Source: a virus
Virus record (IMG/VR): IMGVR_UViG_3300037198_000046
Location: 1-34,194 of that record
Length of the DNA stretch: 34,194 nt
Reading direction: 5' to 3' (one strand)
Shown here in pieces: positions 23,162 to 32,021 of the stretch. The position numbers and the translations under genes are program-made. The notes under the pieces are model-generated. The model ran no database searches. It saw only the letters and a program-made list of their open reading frames with translations, and had not been told where the DNA came from. The stretch's first letter is position 1. Each line of letters opens with the position of its first letter.

Positions 23162-25969
23162 ATGCCAACCTCTGCAATATCTAAACTTCAACCTTATCGA
23201 ACTATGCAACTTCAGGGGTTTGACGATTATTCGTCTACGGCATTATTTCATCATGCTTCAGAAAATGGATGGACTATAAGTGGAGAGTGGGGAAGTCAGC
23301 TTACATCGTTTACAGTATTACAGCTTTGGGACGCTCAAAATCAATTTGAGCATCCGGCCTCTCGATATCTTCCAGACTTTGCGTTTGATGGAGTAGTGCT
23401 TAGTTGGCAGGAAACGCGAACAAATTGTTTACCTCTTGATAGTACATTATACCCTGCGGTTACATGGCCATATTTAAGCGTTTTAACTATAGACAATACT
23501 CTCCAACTTGTACCACTTATAAACTATGCCTCGCCAATAGATAGTTATATTTCTGCTTCCGCAACCTTTACGCTTGAGGGAGCCCCAACCGTAGGGAATT
23601 ATATCGAGGTTGCTTGGTTGAGTTATCATTATTATTATGTGATAGCTCCTGGCGATACGCTTGTAAGCGCAATAAATAATCTTGGTGCGGCAATTAATGC
23701 GGATACTACAACCAATGGTGTAACTGCATCGGTTATAGGAACAAGTCTTATAATAACGGTTGGAATTGGAGCGGCGGGAGCGGCATGGATTGGCTCTAAT
23801 GGAAATCGCCTTGGGATATATGCTACGATTAGTACTGGAGCTTCAGTAGATTGGGTTATCCCTACAGTGCAATGTAGTGGTGGTGTATCGCCAATAGTTT
23901 GGCAAATTACGCTTCCCTTTAGCTCACTTGTAGATATAAATAGTATTTCGGTTCCAACTACTATTCAAAAATTATGGTTAACTTATGTTCCAGATTGGCA
24001 AATAGGTGAGTTTATTCGGGGGGAGTTTAGTATTATTGCAACAAACTGGAGCGTTACAGATCCAAATAATCGATGTAGTCTTAAAGTTGCAGGAGAAGGA
24101 TCGGTTAGAATTGAAGAAAACGATGTGTGGGTGGGAAAGAATGGATACTGGGAAAATCCTGCAATTACTTCGCCAATCATAAATCCTTTTTGGTCAAAAG
24201 GATTTGCGCTTCGCTCGGCATATTCGGGAAGTCAACCAAGATCTCTAACTATTGAAACTCATTGTGGAAATACACATAATATATATGTAGGAACTTACTT
24301 TGATAATAACTGCGGACAGATTCAAGCAGTTCTCGATGGAGGTTCTACAGTTACGATAGATTGCTATGGGGCGGGGATATTAGGAAGGGTATTGTTATTT
24401 TCAAATGTCTCTCCTGGACAGCACTCGGTTGTAATTAGGATACTTGCTACAAAAAATCCCGCAAGTTCAGGATGGTATTTTTACTTTGATTTTTTAGATC
24501 TCGCGGTTTTAAGCGATGTACCTATAAACTCACCTATTACTTCTTTGGCGGTTGCATGTGATTTAGATACCGATAATACCTACAAACTCTCTCCTGGAAG
24601 ACTTCTCTGGTCTATTCAGAATAGTGGGATGGTAGGAGAGATCGATTTGTATTTAGGAGTTTTTTGGTGGCCCTCCCGAATTGGAAGCGATTATCAATAT
24701 GCAGAAGGAACGGTTGCATTTAGTGGTACACCAACTTTTGGAAAGACTACAGTTTTAACTCTTGCAGGAACGGATGTTATTACACATCTAAACCTAATTA
24801 CCGATAGTGCTACAAGTATTGCTACAGCTCTAGCATTACTAGTTAACTCCTCAACAAACTCATTTCGTGCAAGTGCAACAGGAACTACTCTAACTCTTAT
24901 TGCTACTACTCCAGGAAGTGCAGGAAATAGTCTAGCCTTCACGATAAATACTAATGATATATTATTTACCACAACTGTAAGTGGAGGAACTTTGAGTGGA
25001 GGAGTCGAAGGAAATTATGGTCCCGATCCTGCCGCTAGCCCAGTAATAAATCGTGCAACTCGCGATTGGCTTACCGATTGGTTTGGTCTTTTAAAGACTG
25101 CAAATATTAGTTGTGTATGTGCAGTATCTCAAGAATTAGTAAATCCTCCAGCAAGTTGGATGCAAAGATTTTATGATGGCACTAGCGCTACAACTGCTAC
25201 GGGATTTGGAATCCTAAGTAGTACCCAATGTAATTTTAGTTCCACAGTTAAAACTTATATAGCTTCAGTTTATGGGTGGCTTGGAATAGCTATGGTAGGA
25301 GCAGGACTTATACCAAAACTTCAACTAGGAGAAATAGGATGGTGGTTTAATGCAGGAGGAGCGCCTGCAAGTATGGCGTATTATGATACGGATACTACTT
25401 CTGCGGCAAATATAAGTCTTGGAAGATCTCTACATATCTTTTTAACTCCAAACGATAATCCTTTTATTCCGCTTTATGGATTTACAGACGCAAATTTTCT
25501 TCGCGGATATTTAGAGAGTTATGTTACAGATCTCCAAGTACTTATTAAATCTATATGTACCTCGGTAGTGTTTGAACTTTTATGGCCACTAGACGTTAAC
25601 GATCCGAATCTTAAACAACTTAATTACTACATAAACCTTCCTCTTAGTTGGCAGTCTCAAGGAGGTGCAGGATTTACTACATTTATAATTGAAGGTTATC
25701 AATATGCAGGTGTTAATCAAAACTTAGATGAAGCAAAGATCTGTATGAGTTATCCCTTTAAAGTTCTTGGTTGGAACCGGGAATCGTGTAGGTATTTAAT
25801 GGGATGGTATACGGCTGCGTGGCCATGGGTATTAGAATATTTTGCAAGTCTTACTAATCAAATCCCACTGCTTAAATTATGGGCATGGGATCACTATTGT
25901 TTGTTTGGATGGCAGCTTCCTTCAAGTCTGATTAATCTTGAGGCTTCTGCTACAATTTCTACAATCTAA
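23162..25969 (+). CDS. Large tail spike/fibre protein with repeated domains and TIM-barrel-like end
   Basis: A 935-residue protein. Two copies of a beta-rich domain are visible: about 128-235 (SASATFTLEGAPTVG start, 'SAINNLGAAINA' helix, 'TASVIGTSLIIT' strand) and about 515-640 (AEGTVAFSGTPTFG start, 'SIATALALLVNS' helix, 'TTLTLIATTPGSAGNSL'). Between them lies a beta-sandwich that may bind carbohydrate. The last 290 residues (after TRDWLTDWFGLLKT) have alternating helices and strands with KLQLGEIGWWF near residue 723, compatible with a glycosidase-like TIM barrel; Glu in that motif is a candidate catalytic residue. It may degrade or bind host surface polysaccharide. No family was assigned with certainty. 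Confidence 0.62.
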   Translation: MPTSAISKLQPYRTMQLQGFDDYSSTALFHHASENGWTISGEWGSQLTSFTVLQLWDAQNQFEHPASRYLPDFAFDGVVLSWQETRTNCLPLDSTLYPAVTWPYLSVLTIDNTLQLVPLINYASPIDSYISASATFTLEGAPTVGNYIEVAWLSYHYYYVIAPGDTLVSAINNLGAAINADTTTNGVTASVIGTSLIITVGIGAAGAAWIGSNGNRLGIYATISTGASVDWVIPTVQCSGGVSPIVWQITLPFSSLVDINSISVPTTIQKLWLTYVPDWQIGEFIRGEFSIIATNWSVTDPNNRCSLKVAGEGSVRIEENDVWVGKNGYWENPAITSPIINPFWSKGFALRSAYSGSQPRSLTIETHCGNTHNIYVGTYFDNNCGQIQAVLDGGSTVTIDCYGAGILGRVLLFSNVSPGQHSVVIRILATKNPASSGWYFYFDFLDLAVLSDVPINSPITSLAVACDLDTDNTYKLSPGRLLWSIQNSGMVGEIDLYLGVFWWPSRIGSDYQYAEGTVAFSGTPTFGKTTVLTLAGTDVITHLNLITDSATSIATALALLVNSSTNSFRASATGTTLTLIATTPGSAGNSLAFTINTNDILFTTTVSGGTLSGGVEGNYGPDPAASPVINRATRDWLTDWFGLLKTANISCVCAVSQELVNPPASWMQRFYDGTSATTATGFGILSSTQCNFSSTVKTYIASVYGWLGIAMVGAGLIPKLQLGEIGWWFNAGGAPASMAYYDTDTTSAANISLGRSLHIFLTPNDNPFIPLYGFTDANFLRGYLESYVTDLQVLIKSICTSVVFELLWPLDVNDPNLKQLNYYINLPLSWQSQGGAGFTTFIIEGYQYAGVNQNLDEAKICMSYPFKVLGWNRESCRYLMGWYTAAWPWVLEYFASLTNQIPLLKLWAWDHYCLFGWQLPSSLINLEASATISTI

Positions 25970-25982
25970 GGAATCTACTCGT

Positions 25983-26594
25983 ATGGAATTACGCACAATT
26001 ATCGGTACCAACGTCGATCTTATTATGCCGTTTCCAGTCTCGGAAATAAATCGAATCTATGGCTGGATGCATTGTTATCGTACTCTCACAGAAAGCGACG
26101 ATACATTTAAAGAGAGAGATAAATATTGTGAGTGGCTTGCAGGACGAATGGCTCACTCAGTAAGTTGGGGTATTATAGATAAAAACCACCTTACAAATAA
26201 CAACCACGAAGCCCCTCTGGTAGGGTATGGATCGTTTGAACCTCTCTTAATGCCTAATAACGCAATTCGGGATGGGTATGTACATCTTGCTACCGCCCGA
26301 AGAAGTTGGAAAGCACGACTAGTAGATGAAGCAGTTCCTTTGATGATGAGGGATTTATTCGATGGAATTCCAACGCTCCTTCGTTTCTCGGGAATGTTTA
26401 ACGAACGTAACGCACCTATGAAGAGTCTTGCGCGTCGAATGGGATGGAAATGTGAGGGAGTTAAGGAAGATGCGTTTACGTTTAATGGAGAAGCTCAAAA
26501 TCTAATTATGTATGGAATAACTCGAAGAAACTACGAGAAGATTCAGACCTCGCTAGTAACTTCGGTAGAGACTACACCAATTAGTAAGGAGTAA
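25983..26594 (+). CDS. GNAT-family acetyltransferase-like protein
   Basis: A 203-residue protein; the ATG at 25,983 follows the spike gene by 13 bases and is preferable to the overlapping start at 25,938. The pattern fits a GNAT fold: PLVGYGSFEPL strand (about 77-87), YVHLATARRSWKARLVDEA (about 99-117, strand plus the CoA-binding turn and helix), RFSGMFNERNAPMKSLARRMGWKCEGV (split strand and 'N..s..la.r.Gw..EG' motif, about 138-164) and a terminal strand YGITRRNYE. The 'N..M...A...G...EG' motif is typical of RimJ/RimL-like acetyltransferases. Similar genes occur near tail genes of podophages, with unknown target. A virion-protein or host-protein modification role is inference. Confidence 0.7.
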   Translation: MELRTIIGTNVDLIMPFPVSEINRIYGWMHCYRTLTESDDTFKERDKYCEWLAGRMAHSVSWGIIDKNHLTNNNHEAPLVGYGSFEPLLMPNNAIRDGYVHLATARRSWKARLVDEAVPLMMRDLFDGIPTLLRFSGMFNERNAPMKSLARRMGWKCEGVKEDAFTFNGEAQNLIMYGITRRNYEKIQTSLVTSVETTPISKE

Positions 26595-26595
26595 T

Positions 26596-27339
26596 ATGGG
26601 TCAAAGCATATTAGGTTCAAATACTACAACTCAGGGGGAGAGTAATAATTATAATACTGGTACTGGAACACAAGCTGGAACAAGTAGTGGAGGAAGTAGT
26701 GGAACGAGTCAAACTTCTTCTACAAGTGCAAATCAAGGTTCTAGTACTTCCACGAATGCATCTGGTACGGCATCGACAGGTGCGGGTACGACTACTCCAA
26801 ACTTACCGTCTTGGTATAACAACTTTCTTCAAGGCTTGGTTCCCCAGTACAATCAACAGATGGCGCAGGCCCAAGCACCAGTTCTTGGCCCACAACAACA
26901 AGCCGCCTACCAACAGGGATTAAACCAACAAACTGGGGCCGCTCAAACTCAAACAATGTCTCAACTCGCAAAAAGCGGGCAACTAAATAGTGGCGCAGCT
27001 ACTCAAGCTATGACAGGGTTGGGTATAAACCAAGCCAACCAGATGAGTAGTTATTTAGCGAATGTTCCAGTTCAAAACGCGCAGTTCTCGCAAACCAACG
27101 CAAATAGTTTATTGAATTCGGGAATGGGATTTAAAGCTCCATATGGTACGACTACTACGCAGGCTGGCCAAACCGCCGCAACCGGTACTGGAACTACCGA
27201 TACTTCAAATACTGCAACTAGCAGTACACTTACGAATCTTTTAAATAGTTATTTTGGTAATACTTCCAATGTTGGAAGTACCACTTCGGGGGGAGAAACC
27301 CAAGGAAATAATCAACAAAGTAGCATGCCAATAAGCTAA
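26596..27339 (+). CDS. Low-complexity Ser/Thr/Gln-rich virion-region protein
   Basis: A 247-residue protein with an N-terminal run of Ser, Thr, Gly and Asn (about 8-67), a central Gln/Ala/Asn-rich helical part (about 70-165, LPSWYNNFLQGLVPQYNQQM at 70-89) and a second Ser/Thr/Gly-rich stretch (about 180-247). An AAGGAG ribosome binding site precedes it. It lies directly before the internal virion proteins, where small ejection proteins are usually encoded. The Ser/Thr-rich ends would be acceptable sites for O-linked sugar, but no direct evidence exists. Confidence 0.6.
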   Translation: MGQSILGSNTTTQGESNNYNTGTGTQAGTSSGGSSGTSQTSSTSANQGSSTSTNASGTASTGAGTTTPNLPSWYNNFLQGLVPQYNQQMAQAQAPVLGPQQQAAYQQGLNQQTGAAQTQTMSQLAKSGQLNSGAATQAMTGLGINQANQMSSYLANVPVQNAQFSQTNANSLLNSGMGFKAPYGTTTTQAGQTAATGTGTTDTSNTATSSTLTNLLNSYFGNTSNVGSTTSGGETQGNNQQSSMPIS

Positions 27340-27349
27340 GAGGAAATTT

Positions 27350-27670
27350 ATGGCGGCAATACCAATAATCTTTGCAATACTTCAACAAATGCAAAAAAAC
27401 CAGGGTTCGGGACCAGCACCCGCTGCAAACGTTCCCTCGGTTCCAACAGCTCCATCTTCTTCTGGTGGAGGGCAACAAGGTGGAGGACAACTAGGAGCAA
27501 ACTCTTTATATCAGTTTTATCAAGATCTTAATAATAAAGGTAATACTGGAGTGGCAGGAGCCACTAAAACTGCGGGGGGTAATACTGCGGGGGCGGGGGG
27601 TAGTGCAGGGGGTAGTGCGGCAGGGGCGGGAGCGGCTGGCGGTGGTGGTACGAGTGGGATGAGTAGTTAG
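27350..27670 (+). CDS. Small Gly/Ala-rich low-complexity protein, 106 aa
   Basis: A 106-residue protein with a short hydrophobic N-terminal helix (AAIPIIFAILQQMQ, 2-15), a Pro/Ser/Gly-rich middle and a C-terminal run of Gly, Ala and Ser from about 70 onward. The DNA behind the tail is a G-rich imperfect repeat (GGGGGTAGTGC type, about 27,580-27,650). AGAGGAAA precedes the ATG. It may be a small membrane-active ejection protein, but nothing more can be said. Confidence 0.55.
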   Translation: MAAIPIIFAILQQMQKNQGSGPAPAANVPSVPTAPSSSGGGQQGGGQLGANSLYQFYQDLNNKGNTGVAGATKTAGGNTAGAGGSAGGSAAGAGAAGGGGTSGMSS

Positions 27671-27687
27671 GAAAAGAGGATTATATA

Positions 27688-29502
27688 ATGGCCAGTCAAG
27701 CGATTAACCCGATAGATATACTTAAACAAATCATCCAAGGAGCCTCAAACTCCTCTTCACAATCCTCTCAGATCTACGACCCCACCGATCCCGCTAACTG
27801 GTCTAAAGGATATAGTAGGACCTTAGGGGCGGGAGCGGCATCTGAAGGTGCCCCCAATCAACAATCCCAACCCTTACAATCCCAAGTTTCCTCTCAAAAG
27901 TCCGCTCAATCTCCTCAACAATCTGGAGGGGGAATAAATGGAATGGATATTGCTCAGGTGTTACTCGGCCATGCTTCACCAGTATTGGGAGCGTTGTTTC
28001 AGGTAATGAACCAATCTAAACAAGATAAACTCAACGCTCAACGAGCACAATACGCGCAAGGATTACAAACAAATAAAGAACTCTGGGATACCGCACGCCA
28101 AACTTTAGAACGGCAACAAACCGCTAAGATCGATGAAAACAAACGCGCTCAAGAAGCAATCCTTGGAGGAAAGTGGGGTCCTGCACGGAAAGAATTAGTT
28201 CCTGGAAGCCCTTCTACTACACCTCTGTCAATAGACCATTCGGAAATGCAACTGCCAGTAACGGATTTTAACCGATCACCCTCAACTGCTTATCCAAGCG
28301 ATACCCAAAAGATCGGGGATTATTTTCTTCGCCAGCTTATAGCACCTCAAACAAAGTCTAATCTTGTAACGATTGGTGCTAATAGTGTATTGGGAAAACA
28401 CTATGCCGAACTAACTGGAGATGAACCGGATAAAAACGGACATTTCGCAATCCCAAGTACAGTCTTCGATAAAATTAGCGATTCTTACGATAAGAGTGGA
28501 AAAGCTCAAACCAATGTACAAGCCCTTGAACTTGCAAGACAGACGGGGTTATTAAATATTTCGGGGGCTCTAAAAAATAGCGCCGATCCTATCGATCAAA
28601 ATATGTTAAAGATGTTTAACGAACGATACCAAACCGCTACAACCTCTGCACAAAGCGAAGGTATTACAAGAGACGCTCAAGAGTATATATCTCAACGTAG
28701 CAAAGCGGCTAAAGCCGCAATTCTTGGAGATAGACTAACCGAAGTTGGTGCAGCGGCAAGAGCTAATGCACAAGCCACTAGGCTAGATAAAGAAGCCTGG
28801 GTTCGTTCCCATAGTATGGGAGTTTATAACTTAATGATGAAGAGCGGGCAAGATCCAACCCAAGCTCTTAAAGGTATGAATCCAGACGATAGAATGATCG
28901 TTTATAAAGACTGGGATGAGAAAGGATTAAAGCTTCCTGAGTATTTATCTCCTAAAGGACAAGAGACTTTAGCGGAGATTAATACCACAAAGCAAATGAT
29001 TTCTAATGTTTATAACTATACTCAAACCCATGATGTCAATGGATTGCCTTTAATTGGAAAAGACGGTAAACCAAATCCGCTTGCGGGAACTCCTATGAGC
29101 GAGGATAATACTCCCTTTTCTAAACTCGCGGACAGCCTTCAATATAAAATGGGTAAAGATAGCGAGCTTAGTTCGTTTTTAAACCAAGTTAATGTTCTGT
29201 CAGAGGTCGCAAAAGGAAGAATTGCAAAAGGCGCGGGAATTCATACTCAAGAGTTTGTAGATGCTCTCAGACCTCACGTTCCAGATCCTCGGTCGGATTC
29301 GCCTAAACTTATGGGAACAAAGATAAAAGATATAAATGGATATCTAACTATTCAAGACCAAAATACGCATAGGTTTTATAATAAATGGGGACGGCTTGCA
29401 GCGGCAGGAGATATTAGCGATCCTCCCACTGAGCTTAATATGTGGAGTGGAAAATCCGAGACCTCAGAGGATGGCCTTGTAGAGAAGTATAAAAAGAAGT
29501 AA
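27688..29502 (+). CDS. Internal virion (ejection) protein 1
   Basis: A 604-residue protein with a Ser/Gln/Pro-rich N-terminal segment (1-90), then almost entirely helical sequence: charged helices (about 110-160, 220-420), an LNQVNVLSEVAKGRIAKGAG segment (about 495-515) and a basic C-terminus (EKYKKK). Size, helical content and position after the tail genes agree with podovirus internal core proteins that are ejected with the DNA. No lytic transglycosylase motif is visible. AAAGAGGA precedes the ATG. Identity is from context only. Confidence 0.62.
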   Translation: MASQAINPIDILKQIIQGASNSSSQSSQIYDPTDPANWSKGYSRTLGAGAASEGAPNQQSQPLQSQVSSQKSAQSPQQSGGGINGMDIAQVLLGHASPVLGALFQVMNQSKQDKLNAQRAQYAQGLQTNKELWDTARQTLERQQTAKIDENKRAQEAILGGKWGPARKELVPGSPSTTPLSIDHSEMQLPVTDFNRSPSTAYPSDTQKIGDYFLRQLIAPQTKSNLVTIGANSVLGKHYAELTGDEPDKNGHFAIPSTVFDKISDSYDKSGKAQTNVQALELARQTGLLNISGALKNSADPIDQNMLKMFNERYQTATTSAQSEGITRDAQEYISQRSKAAKAAILGDRLTEVGAAARANAQATRLDKEAWVRSHSMGVYNLMMKSGQDPTQALKGMNPDDRMIVYKDWDEKGLKLPEYLSPKGQETLAEINTTKQMISNVYNYTQTHDVNGLPLIGKDGKPNPLAGTPMSEDNTPFSKLADSLQYKMGKDSELSSFLNQVNVLSEVAKGRIAKGAGIHTQEFVDALRPHVPDPRSDSPKLMGTKIKDINGYLTIQDQNTHRFYNKWGRLAAAGDISDPPTELNMWSGKSETSEDGLVEKYKKK

Positions 29503-29517
29503 TAAGGATAATACCCT

Positions 29518-31008
29518 ATGCCCACCCAACCTTCAGATAATTTACCGGATATTCCTGGCCTTCTTAAAGATCCCGACTTTCTTACAAAAGATCTTCCAAC
29601 TCAAAAACGAATTCTATCGAGAGTCGATCCTGCAACTATTGGATTTTCAGACGAGGATTACCAAACATATCGAGATAAGTTTAATTCTCCTACAAAAAAG
29701 TCCGACCCGGGATTTATTCCTACCCTTTACAAACAAAATCTGGAACCTCTTATTCAAACCGCTTCGGATGCTTTTGAACATCCACTAAAGAGTTTGGGTC
29801 GCTCAATTTTATATGGACTTTCGGGCGGAATAACAGAGTCATGGCCGATAGTAGCTAAAGAAGCTCTTAGAAGCGGATCGGAGCTTGGACAAGCGGGAAA
29901 AGCTCTTGTATCTCCAAAGCCTTCAACGGCTCAACGTGTAAGCGATGTGGTTGGACATACTCTTACGGCAATTCCGTTTTTTGGTCCACTCTCTATGGAG
30001 GCGTCAGAGGCACTTACTCAAAACCGTCCTGGAGAAGGAGCAGCAGACCTAGTAACAATGGCCGTTCAAATGTTTGGGGATGAGATGTTTGGAGAAGCAA
30101 CTTCTGGATTACGAAATAGATTAGGCCCCCGAATCATAAACGAGTCTCTACCGTGGAACAGTCCAAACTTGAAAGATATTCCTCTTACAGATCGTTTAGA
30201 TTATGCGAAGTTTGCCGGAGAGAATAAACTTGCTACTCCCCAAGCAGCGGATAAGTTAATCGATCAAAATTTCGATGCCGCAACTATTAAAGCGGGAAGG
30301 AGTAGTACTCCAACCTATCGATCTCTCGCACAATATCCACTTCGAGATAAGATCTTAGATAAGATGGGCACATCTCTTCCCAAACAAGCAGTTGGAAATT
30401 TAGTTAATAATCTACACGAGTTTCTTACTTCTGGACCAAATGCCATGACTCCAAGTGAGATGTTAGAACTACAACGAGGAACTTATAAGGAATATCGTGG
30501 TCAACGAGTATATGGAGACGTAGCAGAGTCAAAAATACAGGATAAGATGTTATCCGAGAAACTTCTTGCCGCTGGAGAAAGAGAAGAACTACAACGAACC
30601 GTGCCAGGAATAGAAGAAAATCAATCTATGATTCATAAAGCTGCGGTAATTTCCGATGGTCTGGATTATCTTGCTAAGACTAAACCTAGCTATTTTAAAA
30701 AAGTCTTCCCTTGGCTTATGGGAGGTAGTACGATGGCGGTAGGGCATCTAGCCGGACTTCATTCTGGAACGGGTATGGTACTTGGAGAGCTTGGAAGTTC
30801 TATGATGATAGGATATTTAACCCAAACTGCGGTTAAAGACTCGACTATAGGACTACGAGTAGGGGTAGCCTTTTCGCAAGCGGGTCTTGGTGCAACTGGA
30901 AAACTTCTCCAAGCTACTAGTCTAGGATCTTCCCTAATACGTCAAAAATCAGACCCACTCCAATCCAACCTATCCACCAAATCACCCAGCCAAGTATCCC
31001 AACAATAA
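29518..31008 (+). CDS. Internal virion (ejection) protein 2
   Basis: A 496-residue protein with several Gly/Ala-rich, moderately hydrophobic segments (about 95-115, ILYGLSGGITESWPIVAKEA; 140-165; and 395-435, PWLMGGSTMAVGHLAGLHSG) between charged helices, and a Ser/Pro/Gln-rich tail. Such segments are typical of ejection proteins that insert into the host membrane during genome entry. It follows internal protein 1 with 15 bases between them. No enzymatic motif was found. Identity is from context and composition. Confidence 0.6.
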   Translation: MPTQPSDNLPDIPGLLKDPDFLTKDLPTQKRILSRVDPATIGFSDEDYQTYRDKFNSPTKKSDPGFIPTLYKQNLEPLIQTASDAFEHPLKSLGRSILYGLSGGITESWPIVAKEALRSGSELGQAGKALVSPKPSTAQRVSDVVGHTLTAIPFFGPLSMEASEALTQNRPGEGAADLVTMAVQMFGDEMFGEATSGLRNRLGPRIINESLPWNSPNLKDIPLTDRLDYAKFAGENKLATPQAADKLIDQNFDAATIKAGRSSTPTYRSLAQYPLRDKILDKMGTSLPKQAVGNLVNNLHEFLTSGPNAMTPSEMLELQRGTYKEYRGQRVYGDVAESKIQDKMLSEKLLAAGEREELQRTVPGIEENQSMIHKAAVISDGLDYLAKTKPSYFKKVFPWLMGGSTMAVGHLAGLHSGTGMVLGELGSSMMIGYLTQTAVKDSTIGLRVGVAFSQAGLGATGKLLQATSLGSSLIRQKSDPLQSNLSTKSPSQVSQQ

Positions 31009-31039
31009 CGATAAGTTTAATCAATAAAGGACCTCTTAG

Positions 31040-31249
31040 ATGTATGAAGAAGTTTCTAAATCTGCGTCTCTATCTCCTTCAATATCTATGTTGGTAGCCT
31101 GGTTGCATAGATTACACGGAGATGAAAGGCCGATTCCGCCGATTGTTACGAGTTTATTAAGGTTGCATGGGTTTGGGTTAGATGGCCCATCTATAGGGTA
31201 TAATCCCGATACCACCGCTAACCAGAAATATACATCATATCAGGTATAG
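31040..31249 (+). CDS. Small hypothetical protein, 69 aa
   Basis: A 69-residue protein preceded by AAAGGA (12 bases before the ATG). It has a central helical part (ISMLVAWLHRLHGDERPI, 15-32) and polar ends; no family is recognised. The next 76 bases, before the histidine phosphatase, have no convincing gene: they contain a 14-codon frame at 31,252 without a good ribosome binding site. Confidence 0.45.
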   Translation: MYEEVSKSASLSPSISMLVAWLHRLHGDERPIPPIVTSLLRLHGFGLDGPSIGYNPDTTANQKYTSYQV

Positions 31250-31325
31250 ATATGTTCAATCTAAATCCACTCCTACCCCTACTCAAGGGGGCCTAACCAA
31301 ATTAAACGAAGGAAAATACTAATTT

Positions 31326-32021
31326 ATGGAAAAATTTCGTGGCTCCGCAGATGTACCTCTTACAGATGAAGGTCTTATGAAAGCTCATAAGTTAGGAATA
31401 AACCTCGCAGAACGCGGAGGGATAGATAGGATTATGGCTTCAGACCTAAATCGTACCCTTACTACCGCGAAGGTTTTAAATCATTATACGCGAGCCCCAA
31501 TAGTACATGTAGGAACCGAGCTTCATCCATGGCATCTAGGTGCGCTTGAAGGGCAGGAGGTAACTCCCGAGCGAGTAGATTTTATGAACGATCTTATCCG
31601 TAATCATCCAGACTACCAAATTCCCGGGCGCGGCGAACTATCCACGGGAGACGGAGAGAGTTTTAACCAATTTAAAAACCGAGTTCTTCCCTTATACGAT
31701 AATGTTTTACGCCAACATATTGCTAATCCTGGCGAGAGGACTATGCTTGTATCGCATTTTCGAAACAAGAAACTAATGGAAGCGTGGATACGAACGGGAG
31801 CAAAACCATCCGGCGAGGTAGATAAAGAAGAGATGACCCAAGATGGAGGAAGTCCTGGATCGTTAATGAGAGTTTCATACGATCCAAGAATTGGGTATCA
31901 AATAAACGATGTGGATGAGGAGTCAAATCAAAGATTGCTTGGAGGAGTTTATATATGTAGACACGAGAAAACTCCATGGAATCGTCCCGATTCTATACCT
32001 ACTGGCGCTTCGACCTCTTAG
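31326..32021 (+). CDS. Circularly permuted histidine phosphatase-superfamily protein
   Basis: All signature motifs of the histidine phosphatase (phosphoglycerate mutase-like) superfamily are present, but in rotated order. The protein begins with FRGSADVPLTDEG (4-16), which normally follows the catalytic RHG motif, then MASDLNRTLTTA (37-48, Arg43), ALEGQ (73-77), DGES (109-112) and the second catalytic histidine in TMLVSHF (139-145, His144). The RHG-equivalent strand appears at the very end: VYICRHEKTPWN (208-219, Arg212, His213, with Glu replacing Gly). An in-frame TAA at 31,320 rules out a missing N-terminal motif. The superfamily transfers or removes phosphates through a phospho-histidine. 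The substrate is unknown. It is the last + strand gene and overlaps the convergent gene by 23 bases. Confidence 0.78.
   Translation: MEKFRGSADVPLTDEGLMKAHKLGINLAERGGIDRIMASDLNRTLTTAKVLNHYTRAPIVHVGTELHPWHLGALEGQEVTPERVDFMNDLIRNHPDYQIPGRGELSTGDGESFNQFKNRVLPLYDNVLRQHIANPGERTMLVSHFRNKKLMEAWIRTGAKPSGEVDKEEMTQDGGSPGSLMRVSYDPRIGYQINDVDEESNQRLLGGVYICRHEKTPWNRPDSIPTGASTS

Noticed and set aside
31252-31296. A 14-codon open frame between the 69-aa gene and the phosphatase
   Set aside because: It is too short, lacks a clear ribosome binding site and its sequence has no recognisable property.
31040-31325. A frameshifted N-terminal RHG motif of the histidine phosphatase upstream of its start
   Set aside because: All three forward frames were read; only an unrelated RLHG in the 69-aa protein appears, without the T..N residues, and an in-frame TAA stands at 31,320.
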